Source of the DNA: Oxalicibacterium flavum
GTDB taxonomy: Bacteria > Pseudomonadota > Gammaproteobacteria > Burkholderiales > Burkholderiaceae_D
Length of the DNA: 64,000 nucleotides
Direction of reading: 5' to 3'
Assembly: GCF_014635065.1 (NCBI RefSeq)
Contig: NZ_BMCG01000006.1
Coordinates: forward strand, 124,001 to 188,000
Shown: in pieces, positions 48,301 through 55,674 of the stretch
Position numbering within the stretch: position 1 is the stretch's first letter
Layout: each line of letters starts with the position of its first letter
Notes under the pieces: generated by a model
What the model was told of the DNA's origin: nothing
Database searches by the model: none
Seen by the model: the letters and a program-made list of their open reading frames with translations, nothing else
Made by a program: the position numbers and the translations under genes

Positions 48301-49017
48301 ATGAAGGGCTTCCACGTAGGCACGATGGTAGGCCTCGGCATCGGCCGCCGTCAGTGCCGCTTCGCCGAGCATGTCGTAGGAATGGCGATAGCCGCGCGCT
48401 TCGCGCCCGCGGCCTGCATGCAGCGCCTCGTCGATCGTGCGGCCGGCGACGAATTGGTGCCCAAGCATACGCATCGCATAATCCATGCCTTTGCGGATCA
48501 GCGGTTCGCCGCCGCGCGCGAGCAGGCGCGTCAGGACCGCGCCGAGTCGATGTTCGTCCGGCGCGTGCAGCAGCCTGCCGGTCAGCAGCAGGCCCCAGGC
48601 GGCGGCATTGACGAACAGCGAGGACGAGGCGCCGAGATGGCGCTGCCAGTCACCGTGGCCGATGCGATCGGCGATCAGGCGGTCGGCGGTCTCGCGGTCC
48701 GGGATGCGCAGCAGTGCTTCGGCCAGGCACATGAGGGCGACGCCTTCTTCGGACGACAGCGGAAAGGCATGCATCAGCGCATCGATGCCGGCCGCGTGGC
48801 TGCGCTTGTCGCGCAGGGTCTCGATCAGGCGACGCGCCAGCATGGTCGTTTCGTCATGTTGGGCCGAATAGGCGGCCGCCTGCGGCAGCAGCGCCTGGAC
48901 CGCGACCTCTTCATCCAGCAGACAGGCGCGCGTGATGGCGTCGCGCGATGGCGCGGCAGCGCCGGCCAGTTCGTCTGCAAAGGCGGGGAAGGGCAGGGTT
49001 GCGTCGTCGGCAGGCAT
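45361..49017 (-). CDS. putA: Bifunctional proline dehydrogenase/P5C dehydrogenase PutA
   Basis: PutA oxidises proline to glutamate in two steps and passes P5C internally. The 1218-residue protein has a PRODH barrel with the FAD motif RLVKGAYWDTEIKRAQ. An aldehyde dehydrogenase domain follows, with the glutamate in AETGGQNAM and the catalytic cysteine in SAGQRCSALRVL, and then a C-terminal ALDH-like extension. The N-terminal ribbon-helix-helix DNA-binding domain of E. coli PutA (about 1320 residues) is absent, so it should not repress itself. metR lies 46 bp upstream in the same direction. Confidence 0.95.
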   Translation of the reverse strand: MPADDATLPFPAFADELAGAAAPSRDAITRACLLDEEVAVQALLPQAAAYSAQHDETTMLARRLIETLRDKRSHAAGIDALMHAFPLSSEEGVALMCLAEALLRIPDRETADRLIADRIGHGDWQRHLGASSSLFVNAAAWGLLLTGRLLHAPDEHRLGAVLTRLLARGGEPLIRKGMDYAMRMLGHQFVAGRTIDEALHAGRGREARGYRHSYDMLGEAALTAADAEAYHRAYVEALHTIGKAADGRGIRHGPGLSVKLSALHPRYARAQRERVLSELLPRLKQLALLARHYDIGLNIDAEEAERLELSLELLECLVLDPELAGFDGIGFVVHAYQKRSPWVIDHLISLARRGKRRLMVRLVKGAYWDTEIKRAQVEGLPGYPVYTHKAHTDLCYLVCAERLLAAGDAVYPQLATHNALTMAAIHCRARALGVTDYEFQCLHGMGEALYDQIIGADRLGVPCRIYAPVGSHETLLPYLVRRLLENGANSSFVNQIVDPGIDLERLLQDPAMLAAQSGGAMHPAIPLPARLYGDTRRNSTGIDLSDEHALHALATALRAFDVRQWHAMPAHVRDDASVPLVLRNPARHEDVVGTARQAQPADVDHALAIASTAAPAWQAMPPPQRAQILLLAADLLQREAAELIALTMREAGKTLPNAIGEVREATDFLRYYGTQIAMQERTVALGPVACISPWNFPLAIFVGQVAAALAAGNTVLAKPAEQTPLTAFHAVGLLHRAGVPREVLQFVPGPGETVGAQLVADARTRGVVFTGSTEAARHIHQVLARRMATERRDIPLIAETGGQNAMIVDSSALCEQVVRDALASAFDSAGQRCSALRVLCLQEEIAERTLTMLHGALRELRVVRPDRLRTDLGPVIDMQAQHMLEAHIDAARRAGRRVVQAEMDATTRHGSFVAPTVIEIDRMADLQREVFGPVLHVLRYRRDDLPQLIADINASGYGLTLGIHSRIDETVHFITERARVGNVYVNRNMIGATVGVQPFGGEGLSGTGPKAGGPLYLRRLQRAATPLLAATHADAAASQTTASALAALLQWSATQMPALAAHCREYQHTSLQGRQLSLPGPAGESNVLRFGARGDVLCAAVGSAALLNQIAAVLATGNRPLLPYASRPLLPADLPPQVSASLHWIADHRDCAELRCVLYDAASADLLPQIAARDGALVPCLLTDEQAPVPLWILTREQAICVNTAAAGGNPALMTLQT

Positions 49018-49063
49018 GGCGTTCCCGGTTCGAGTGTGCCGCGCCCGCGTCGGCGGGCAGGCG

Positions 49064-49984
49064 TTACAGCAGTTCCACGCTGCCGAGATTCAGATAGCAG
49101 CTTTCGCGCGTGGTCGTGACGAAGTCCGCCAGATACGGCTTCTTCGACGTTTCCGGCAGGCAGGCGGTGTACAGCCGGCCGGTCAATCCCTGCGGCGTGA
49201 TGCGCTTGGCGAGCACGTAGTTGCGGTCGAGGTAGTTCTGCACCGCCCACACCGGCAGCGTGGCGATGCCGCGCCGGCTGGCGACCAGCTGCAGCATGGC
49301 GACCGTCAGTTCGGTGGTGCGCCGCGCGACCTGCACGCCGGCGGGTTTGAGCACCTGGCGCACCACGTCGAGCATGTCGTCCGGAACAGGATAGGTGATC
49401 AGGGTATCGTCGGCAAAGTCCTCGGCCACCAGATATTCCTTGCCGGCCAGCGGATGATCGTGCGCCAGCAGTGCCACGATCTCGAAGCGGAACAGCGCGT
49501 GGTAGTCAACCTTCTCGTCGGGGTCCATCTCGGAGACGATGGCGACGTCGGCACGGTGCTCGTAGAGCAGGCCGACCGGATCGGCCTGGAAGCCGGACAC
49601 GATGTCGAGCTCGACTTCCGGCCAGCGGCCGCGGAACACATCCATCGCCGGCATCAGCCAGTCGAAGCAGGTGTGGCATTCGACCGCAATGCGTAACTGC
49701 CCGGCCACGCCCTGCGCCAGCCGCACCAGATCGCGCTCGGTTTCCTCTACCTGCGGCAGGACGCTGTCGGCCAGCCTGAGCAGGCGTTCGCCGGCCGGCG
49801 TGAAGCGTACCGGCGTGGTCTTGCGCTCGAACAGCGGCGTGCCATGATGGTCTTCGAGCTGCTTGATCTGGTGCGACAGTGCCGACTGCGTGACGTTGAG
49901 CAGGGCGGCGGCGCGCAGCAGGTTGCCGGCTTCGCGCAGGGCGAGCAGGGTTTTCAGGTGGCGCAGTTCGAGAATGGATTGCAT
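49064..49984 (-). CDS. metR: LysR-type regulator MetR
   Basis: MetR activates methionine genes with homocysteine as co-effector. The 306-residue product has an N-terminal winged helix-turn-helix (LHHLKTLLALREAGNLLRAA-type, residues 8-60, with LNVTQSALSHQIKQLE) and the LysR effector domain with CHTCFDWLMP. It is divergent from metE, the classic arrangement, with a 117-bp shared intergenic region. putA lies downstream on the same strand. Confidence 0.92.
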   Translation of the reverse strand: MQSILELRHLKTLLALREAGNLLRAAALLNVTQSALSHQIKQLEDHHGTPLFERKTTPVRFTPAGERLLRLADSVLPQVEETERDLVRLAQGVAGQLRIAVECHTCFDWLMPAMDVFRGRWPEVELDIVSGFQADPVGLLYEHRADVAIVSEMDPDEKVDYHALFRFEIVALLAHDHPLAGKEYLVAEDFADDTLITYPVPDDMLDVVRQVLKPAGVQVARRTTELTVAMLQLVASRRGIATLPVWAVQNYLDRNYVLAKRITPQGLTGRLYTACLPETSKKPYLADFVTTTRESCYLNLGSVELL

Positions 49985-50101
49985 GACGATCAGCTCATGT
50001 TGTATTAGTAAAATTCAAGTTTATTCTGAATATTTATCGTTTGAATCATAGACCAAGCGCGCGCATCATGCCAGCTTCGAAAATTTGATCGGAGCAAGGG
50101 C
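49985..50101. promoter_or_regulatory. metR/metE divergent regulatory region
   Basis: This AT-rich 117-bp spacer holds the inverted repeat ATTCA (50013-50017) and TGAAT (50027-50031) with 9 bp between arms, and a further TTGAATCAT near 50040. MetR sites have TGAA and TTCA half-sites, so these are the best candidates, although the exact consensus TGAA-N5-TTCA is not present. Promoters for both genes must lie here. Confidence 0.45.
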
Positions 50102-52387
50102 ATGGCAAAGGCACACATCCTGGGTTTTCCGCGCATCGGCGCGCAGCGAGAACTGAAATTCGCAGTGGAATCGTTCTGGCGCGGCGACATCGACGTCGCT
50201 GCCCTGCAGCAGACCGGCAAGACCCTGCGCGCGCGCCACTGGGCAATCCAGGCCGATGCCGGGCTCGATCTCGTCACCGTCGGCGATTTCGCTTGGTACG
50301 ACCAGGTGCTCAACACGCTGGCGCTGCTCGGCGCGGTGCCGACGCGCTTCGGCTTCGATCCGAAGAAACTGACGCCGGCTGACTACTTCACGGCCGCGCG
50401 CGGCAACCCGGATCACTTCGCGATGGAAATGACCAAGTGGTTCGATACCAACTATCACTACCTGGTGCCAGAGTTCACGGCCGACCTGCGCTTCGACGGC
50501 GGTGTTGACTGGCTGTTCGAGGAAAACGCCGAAGCCGTGGCGCTCGGCCACAAGACCAAGGTGGTGCTGGTCGGCCCGCTGAGCCTGCTCTACCTTGGCA
50601 AGATCAAGTCGGGCGTCGCCGGCAAGTTCGACCTGCTGCCCAAGCTGATCGCCGGCTACCAGCAGGTATTGAAGCGCCTCAAGGATGCGGGTGTGGAATG
50701 GGTGCAGATCGACGAGCCGGTCCTCGCGCTGGAACTCGACCAGGCTTGGCGCGATGCCTTCCTGCCCACCTATCAACTGCTGGTCGAGGGTGCGCCCAAG
50801 CTGCTGCTGGCGACCTATTTCGACCGCGTCAGCGAACACGTGGCGCTGCTGAACAGCCTGCCGGTGGCCGGCGTGCATCTGGATCTGGTGCGCGGCCCCG
50901 ACCAATTGGCAGCCTTTGCCAGGGACTGGCCGCAGGACCGCGTGCTGTCGGCCGGCGTGATCGACGGCCGCAACATCTGGCGCGCCGACCTCGAAGCCGT
51001 GCTGGCGACGCTGCAGCCGCTGCAGGAAAAACTCGGCGATCGCCTGTGGGTCAGCGCGAGCTGCTCGCTGCTGCACGTGCCGGTGGATCTGGCCAACGAA
51101 CCCAAGCTCGATGCGGAGATCAAGAACTGGCTGGCTTTCGCCACGCAGAAGATCGACGAGATCGCGGTGCTGGCGCGTGCGCTGAACGGCGATCGCAGCA
51201 CGCCGGCAGTGGCCGAAAAATTCAAGGCTGCAGCCGAAGCCGTCGCCTCGCGCAAGACCTCGCCGCGCATTCACAATCCATTGGTGCAAAAGCGGATGAG
51301 CGAACTGGATCGGATTTCGGCATCGCGCCAGTCGGTCTTTGCCGAGCGCATCGCCAAGCAGCAGGCGCGTTTCAAGCTACCGGCATTCCCGACCACCAAT
51401 ATCGGTTCCTTCCCGCAGACGACGGAAATCCGCCAGGCACGTGCGCAGCACAAGCGCGGCGAGCTCGGTCATCTCGAGTACCTGAACCGCATGCGTGACG
51501 AAATCCGCCACGTGGTGCAGAAGCAGGAAGAGATCGGCCTCGACGTGCTGGTGCACGGCGAGCCGGAGCGCAACGACATGGTCGAATACTTTGGCGAACA
51601 GTTGTGGGGCTATGCCTTCACCGCCAATGGCTGGGTGCAGAGCTACGGTTCGCGCTGCGTCAAGCCGCCGTTCATCTATGGCGATGTCTATCGACCGGAA
51701 GCGATGACGGTCGGCTGGAGCGAGTTCGCGCAAAGCCTGACCGCCAAGCCGATGAAGGGCATGCTGACCGGCCCGGTGACGATGCTGCAATGGTCGTTCG
51801 TGCGCGACGACCAGCCGCGCGAGCAGACCGCGCTGCAGATCGCGCTTGCGCTGCGCGACGAAGTGGTGGACCTGGAAAAGGCCGGCATCGGCATGATCCA
51901 GATCGACGAGCCGGCCTTCCGCGAAGGCCTGCCGCTGAAGGCCGCCGACTGGCCGCATTATCTGGACTGGGCGGTCAAGGCATTCCGCATCAGCGCCTCG
52001 GGCGTGCAGGACGATACGCAGATCCACACCCACATGTGCTATTCGGAATTCAACGACATCCTGCCGTGGATCGCGGCGATGGACGCCGACGTCATCACCA
52101 TCGAAACCTCGCGCTCCGACATGGAACTGCTCGACGGCTTCGGCGAGTTCGAATATCCGAACGACATCGGTCCCGGTGTCTATGACATCCACTCGCCACG
52201 CGTCCCCAAGGTCGAGGAAATGCAGCGCCTGCTGCGCAAGGCGCGCGGCGTGATTCCCGACCAGCGTCTGTGGGTCAACCCGGACTGCGGCCTGAAGACG
52301 CGCGGCTGGCCGGAAACCATCGCGGCGCTCGAGAACATGGTGGTAGCGGCACGCAGCCTGCGCGAGGAAAGCGTCACGACAAACTGA
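50102..52387 (+). CDS. metE: Cobalamin-independent methionine synthase MetE
   Basis: MetE transfers a methyl group from methyltetrahydrofolate triglutamate to homocysteine. The 761 residues form two TIM barrels: the N-terminal barrel starts [19 protein letters not shown], and the C-terminal barrel has the zinc ligands in HTHMCYSEF and NPDCGLKTR. Divergence from metR implies activation by MetR. A GGAGC-type ribosome-binding site (GGAGCAAGGGC) precedes the ATG. A strong terminator follows. Confidence 0.98.
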   Translation: MAKAHILGFPRIGAQRELKFAVESFWRGDIDVAALQQTGKTLRARHWAIQADAGLDLVTVGDFAWYDQVLNTLALLGAVPTRFGFDPKKLTPADYFTAARGNPDHFAMEMTKWFDTNYHYLVPEFTADLRFDGGVDWLFEENAEAVALGHKTKVVLVGPLSLLYLGKIKSGVAGKFDLLPKLIAGYQQVLKRLKDAGVEWVQIDEPVLALELDQAWRDAFLPTYQLLVEGAPKLLLATYFDRVSEHVALLNSLPVAGVHLDLVRGPDQLAAFARDWPQDRVLSAGVIDGRNIWRADLEAVLATLQPLQEKLGDRLWVSASCSLLHVPVDLANEPKLDAEIKNWLAFATQKIDEIAVLARALNGDRSTPAVAEKFKAAAEAVASRKTSPRIHNPLVQKRMSELDRISASRQSVFAERIAKQQARFKLPAFPTTNIGSFPQTTEIRQARAQHKRGELGHLEYLNRMRDEIRHVVQKQEEIGLDVLVHGEPERNDMVEYFGEQLWGYAFTANGWVQSYGSRCVKPPFIYGDVYRPEAMTVGWSEFAQSLTAKPMKGMLTGPVTMLQWSFVRDDQPREQTALQIALALRDEVVDLEKAGIGMIQIDEPAFREGLPLKAADWPHYLDWAVKAFRISASGVQDDTQIHTHMCYSEFNDILPWIAAMDADVITIETSRSDMELLDGFGEFEYPNDIGPGVYDIHSPRVPKVEEMQRLLRKARGVIPDQRLWVNPDCGLKTRGWPETIAALENMVVAARSLREESVTTN

Positions 52388-52411
52388 AGTCGCCTGCCTG
52401 GCATGCAAGCG

Positions 52412-52447
52412 AAGCGATTGCGGAAGCGATTCCGCAATCGCTTTTTT
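52412..52447 (+). terminator. Terminator of metE
   Basis: A perfect 13-bp stem, AAGCGATTGCGGA with TCCGCAATCGCTT, has a 6-nt loop and runs into TTTTTA. Confidence 0.93.
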
Positions 52448-52493
52448 ATGCTCGCTGGGGCGGGCAATCACGGTCGGTCAAGGCGGTCCTTGC

Positions 52494-52499
52494 TAGAAT
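52494..52499 (+). promoter_or_regulatory. Candidate -10 box of rlmJ
   Basis: TAGAAT lies about 60 nt before the rlmJ ATG, after the metE terminator. No clear -35 is present. Confidence 0.3.
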
Positions 52500-52561
52500 G
52501 CGGCATTGCCTGATTCTGCGCCTGCAGGATCTTTATTCCGTTCTTCTTCAAGATTGCGCCT

Positions 52562-53455
52562 ATGTTCAGTTACCGCCACGGCTTCCATGCAGGAAATCAC
52601 GCCGACGTCCTCAAGCATCTGGTCCTGATCCAGTTGCTCAAGTACCTGAACCAGAAAGATGCGCCGTACATGATGATCGACACCCATGCGGGTGCCGGCG
52701 TCTATGCGCTGGACAGCGAATATGCGACCAAGAATGCCGAGTTCGAGACCGGTATTGCACCCTTGTGGGAGCGCGACGATCTGCCGCCTGCGGTGGCCGA
52801 CTATGTCGGGCTGGTCAAATCGCTCAACCCGAGCGGCAAGATGCGCCATTATCCGGGCTCTCCCTACTGCGCAGAGCAGGTGCTGCGCGAGCAGGACCGC
52901 CTGCGTCTGTTCGAACTGCATCCCGCCGACAGCAAGCTGCTGGCCGATAATTTTCGCAAGCTCGAGGCGCATGCCGCCGCGCAGGGCCAGCGTCCGACCG
53001 CGCGCGGCAAGCGCGTCATGATCGAACGAAGCGATGGTTTTGCCGCCCTGAAGGCGCTGCTGCCGCCGCCATCGCGGCGCGCTCTGGTGCTGATCGATCC
53101 ACCGTACGAAGACAAGGGCGATTATCGTGCCGTGGTGGATGCCGTCTCGGACAGCCTGCGCCGTTTTGCCACCGGCGTGTATGCGATCTGGTATCCGGCG
53201 CTGAACCGGAACGAATCGCGCCAGATGCCGGAGCGGCTCAAGAAGCTGCCTTCCAATGGTTGGCTGAATGTCACGCTCTCGATTTCCTCGCCGTCGCCCG
53301 ATGGCTTCGGCCTGCGCAGCAGCGGCATGTTCATCCACAATCCGCCTTGGACGCTGGAGGCGACCTTGCGCGAGGTGATGCCGTATCTGGTTGACGTGCT
53401 GGGCCGGGATGGCGGTGCCAGCTTCACGATCGAAGAGGGCCGGACTGCGGTCTGA
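52562..53455 (+). CDS. rlmJ: 23S rRNA (adenine-2030-N6)-methyltransferase RlmJ
   Basis: RlmJ methylates A2030 of 23S rRNA. The 297-residue protein starts MFSYRHGFHAGNHADVLKH, typical of the family, with SAM-binding IDTHAGAGVYAL and the catalytic DPPYEDKGDY (Asn/Asp-Pro-Pro-Tyr type). The late segment WYPALNRNESRQM is also characteristic. It is monocistronic between the metE terminator and its own terminator. Confidence 0.94.
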   Translation: MFSYRHGFHAGNHADVLKHLVLIQLLKYLNQKDAPYMMIDTHAGAGVYALDSEYATKNAEFETGIAPLWERDDLPPAVADYVGLVKSLNPSGKMRHYPGSPYCAEQVLREQDRLRLFELHPADSKLLADNFRKLEAHAAAQGQRPTARGKRVMIERSDGFAALKALLPPPSRRALVLIDPPYEDKGDYRAVVDAVSDSLRRFATGVYAIWYPALNRNESRQMPERLKKLPSNGWLNVTLSISSPSPDGFGLRSSGMFIHNPPWTLEATLREVMPYLVDVLGRDGGASFTIEEGRTAV

Positions 53456-53470
53456 GCACGCAGTAACTTC

Positions 53471-53495
53471 CACGCCTGTTCATCAGGCGTGTTTT
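53471..53495 (+). terminator. Terminator of rlmJ
   Basis: The 8-bp stem CACGCCTG with CAGGCGTG has a 5-nt loop and is followed by TTTT. Confidence 0.75.
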
Positions 53496-53729
53496 GTCAG
53501 ACATGCGCTCCCTGTTTTCTGGCACTATTACCAGAAAGAAAAACGAGTGTGGCCGACGTTCCTGCATGAACATGCGGGACTGAGAGGCCCCGACAGGAGA
53601 CCGTTCTCGACGAGAACGCAGGAAGAAGCCATCCTCCGTGGCCGATGGCATGCGTTCTAGCGAGCACGATAGGCGATTGCCATAGGCAGATCCAGATAGC
53701 CGCGTATTGCCACCATGACAGGACATTTG
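53496..53729 (+). promoter_or_regulatory. Upstream region of the EAL-HDOD gene with two inverted repeats
   Basis: TTTCTGG (53516-53522) and CCAGAAA (53531-53537) form a hairpin with an 8-nt loop. A 17-bp palindrome, CGTTCTCG-A-CGAGAACG (53602-53618), has 8-bp perfect arms and looks like a dimeric operator. I see no gene in this spacer. Confidence 0.4.
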
Positions 53730-55007
53730 ATGATCCTCGATTCCGATCAGCCATCCTCTGATGAGCGCCCGCGCACGAGGGAATTCTTTCTCGCGCGCCA
53801 ACCCATTCTCGATGCGCGTGGCAGCACCGTTGCCTACGAATTGCTGTTCCGTCGCGCGCAGAGCGGGCCAGCCAATGTCATCGACGACCTGTCCGCTACT
53901 GCATCCGTGATCGCCCATGCCTCGGAACTGGGCATTGGCAATGTCATCGGCAATGCGCTTGGATTTCTGAATGTCGATGCGGCAGTCCTCGACTGCGATA
54001 TCGTCAGCTTCCTGCCGCACGACAAGGTCGTGCTGGAATTGCTGGAAACGGTGGAAATCACGCCTGCCGTGGTGGCGCGCGTGACCGAACTGGTCGGGCA
54101 CGGCTATACATTCGCGCTCGATGACATTGTCTGCCGCAACGACGCATTACGGCCGCTGCTGCCGCTGATCAGGATCGTCAAGATCGATATCAGCGGCATG
54201 GAGAATGCGGACATCGCAGCGCTGGCGCACTATTTCAAGCAGCAGGGAAAGATCCTTCTGGCGGAGAAGGTCGAGACCTGCGAGCAGTTCCGGCAATGTC
54301 TGGCGATCGGTTTCGATTACTTTCAGGGGTATTACTTTGCACGCCCGGTCATTCTGACCGGCAGAAAACTTGCACCGTCGCAGATCGTGATTCTGCAACT
54401 GATCACCATGATCGGCCGCGATGCCGAAACCTGCGAGATCGAGCAGGTGGTCAAGAAGGAACCGTTGCTGGCGATGAATCTGCTGCGGCTGGCCAATGCG
54501 CCGGCCTTCGGCGTGGCGACGCGTATCGAATCTCTGGGGCAGGCGCTGGCCGTGCTGGGCCGTCTGCAACTGCAGCGCTGGTTGCAGATACTGTTGTATG
54601 CCGAGCATGGCAAGGATGGCTATTTCTCGTCGCCCCTGCTGCAACTGGCGACCACGCGCGGCAAGCTGCTCGAACTGGTCGCGGAACGCCTGGCGCAGAC
54701 GCGCGCTTGTCGTGCCGACATGGCCTTTACCGTCGGCGTGATGTCGTTGATGGATACGTTGCTGGGGCAGCCCATGCAGGAAATCCTGGCGCAGATCGCG
54801 GTGGTCGATGAGGTGCGCGATGCGCTGCTGTTCCGCAAGGGCGTCTATGGCGACCTGCTGAAACTGAGCGAATACATAGAACGCATCGAACAGGCCGGTG
54901 ACCTGCTGCTGCCCTTGCTGCAACGCCTGGGCCTGTCGATCGACGAACTGTACGATCTCGAGGTCCAGGCATTCGAGTGGAGCAACAACATTTCGCGCAA
55001 TCTCTAG
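53730..55007 (+). CDS. EAL-like/HDOD domain signalling protein, probably not a phosphodiesterase
   Basis: The 425-residue protein has an N-terminal EAL-like domain (ARQPILDARGSTVAYELLFR, then DDIVCRND, IVKIDISG and GYYFARP) and a C-terminal HDOD domain (about 210-400). The EAL metal ligands are not conserved: DDFG is DDIV and the EVLLR start is AYELLF. The likely role is binding or scaffolding, as in the CdgJ/YuxH group. The ATG at 53730 has AGGAC at a good distance; an upstream ATG at 53715 would add five residues. Confidence 0.85.
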   Translation: MILDSDQPSSDERPRTREFFLARQPILDARGSTVAYELLFRRAQSGPANVIDDLSATASVIAHASELGIGNVIGNALGFLNVDAAVLDCDIVSFLPHDKVVLELLETVEITPAVVARVTELVGHGYTFALDDIVCRNDALRPLLPLIRIVKIDISGMENADIAALAHYFKQQGKILLAEKVETCEQFRQCLAIGFDYFQGYYFARPVILTGRKLAPSQIVILQLITMIGRDAETCEIEQVVKKEPLLAMNLLRLANAPAFGVATRIESLGQALAVLGRLQLQRWLQILLYAEHGKDGYFSSPLLQLATTRGKLLELVAERLAQTRACRADMAFTVGVMSLMDTLLGQPMQEILAQIAVVDEVRDALLFRKGVYGDLLKLSEYIERIEQAGDLLLPLLQRLGLSIDELYDLEVQAFEWSNNISRNL

Positions 55008-55043
55008 GAGGAGCGGCGTCTGTTTTGACGGACACCGGCGCGC

Positions 55044-55049
55044 TACAAT
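55044..55049 (+). promoter_or_regulatory. -10 box of greB directly before the start codon
   Basis: TACAAT is followed by GGGCGCC and then the ATG at 55057. A TTGACG lies only 13 bp upstream, too close for a good promoter. The expected start site is at the ATG. Confidence 0.4.
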
Positions 55050-55056
55050 GGGCGCC

Positions 55057-55620
55057 ATGAAGCAATCCATCGACACATCCTCCACCAGTGCGCCGGACGA
55101 TGAGGAAGACAGTTTCGGCGCGCCGCCGATTCCCGCCGGCTCGAAGAATTACATGACGCCGCAGGGCCACCTGCGGATGAAGAACGAGCTGTTGCACCTG
55201 ATCGATGTCGAGCGGCCGGAAGTCGTGCAGACCGTATCGTGGGCGGCGTCCAACGGCGATCGTTCGGAAAACGGCGACTACATCTATGGCAAGCGCCGCC
55301 TGCGTCAGATCGACAGCCGCATTCGCTTCCTGACCAAGCGGCTGGATCTCGCGGAGGTCGTTGACCCATCCGTGCATCACGGCAGCGACCAGGTTTTTTT
55401 CGGCGCCACCGTGCGCTATGCAAACCAGGACGGCGAAGAGCAGACCGTCACCATCCTCGGCATCGATGAATTCGACCCCCTGAACGGCAAGATCAGCTGG
55501 ATTTCGCCTGTGGCACGCGCACTGACCAAGGCGCGCGAAGGCGATACCGTGATGCTGCGTACACCCGGCGGTCTGGAAGAACTCGAAATACTGGAAGTAA
55601 GCTATCCGCCGCCTGCCTGA
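55057..55620 (+). CDS. greB: Transcription elongation factor GreB
   Basis: GreB rescues backtracked RNA polymerase by stimulating transcript cleavage. The 187-residue product has the coiled-coil N-terminal domain with the tip acidic residues (SWAASNGDRSENGDYIYGKR) and the C-terminal FKBP-like domain (VFFGATVRYANQDGEEQTVTI). A 30-residue acidic N-terminal extension precedes the core. The start at 55057 is preferred to earlier in-frame ATGs. A convergent spoT lies 54 bp away. Confidence 0.93.
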   Translation: MKQSIDTSSTSAPDDEEDSFGAPPIPAGSKNYMTPQGHLRMKNELLHLIDVERPEVVQTVSWAASNGDRSENGDYIYGKRRLRQIDSRIRFLTKRLDLAEVVDPSVHHGSDQVFFGATVRYANQDGEEQTVTILGIDEFDPLNGKISWISPVARALTKAREGDTVMLRTPGGLEELEILEVSYPPPA

Positions 55621-55674
55621 GACGTCAGAGAGAAAAGAGGGAAAGGATGGCGGGGCAGGGGCGTCCCCGATGAA

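Noticed and set aside
49042-49057. Hairpin GCCCGC/GCGGGC between metR and putA as a terminator
   Set aside because: The stem is only 6 bp and no T-run follows, so it is not a credible terminator.
46678-49119. 813-codon plus-strand open frame inside putA
   Set aside because: Antisense of a confidently identified enzyme, no motif, no ribosome-binding site.
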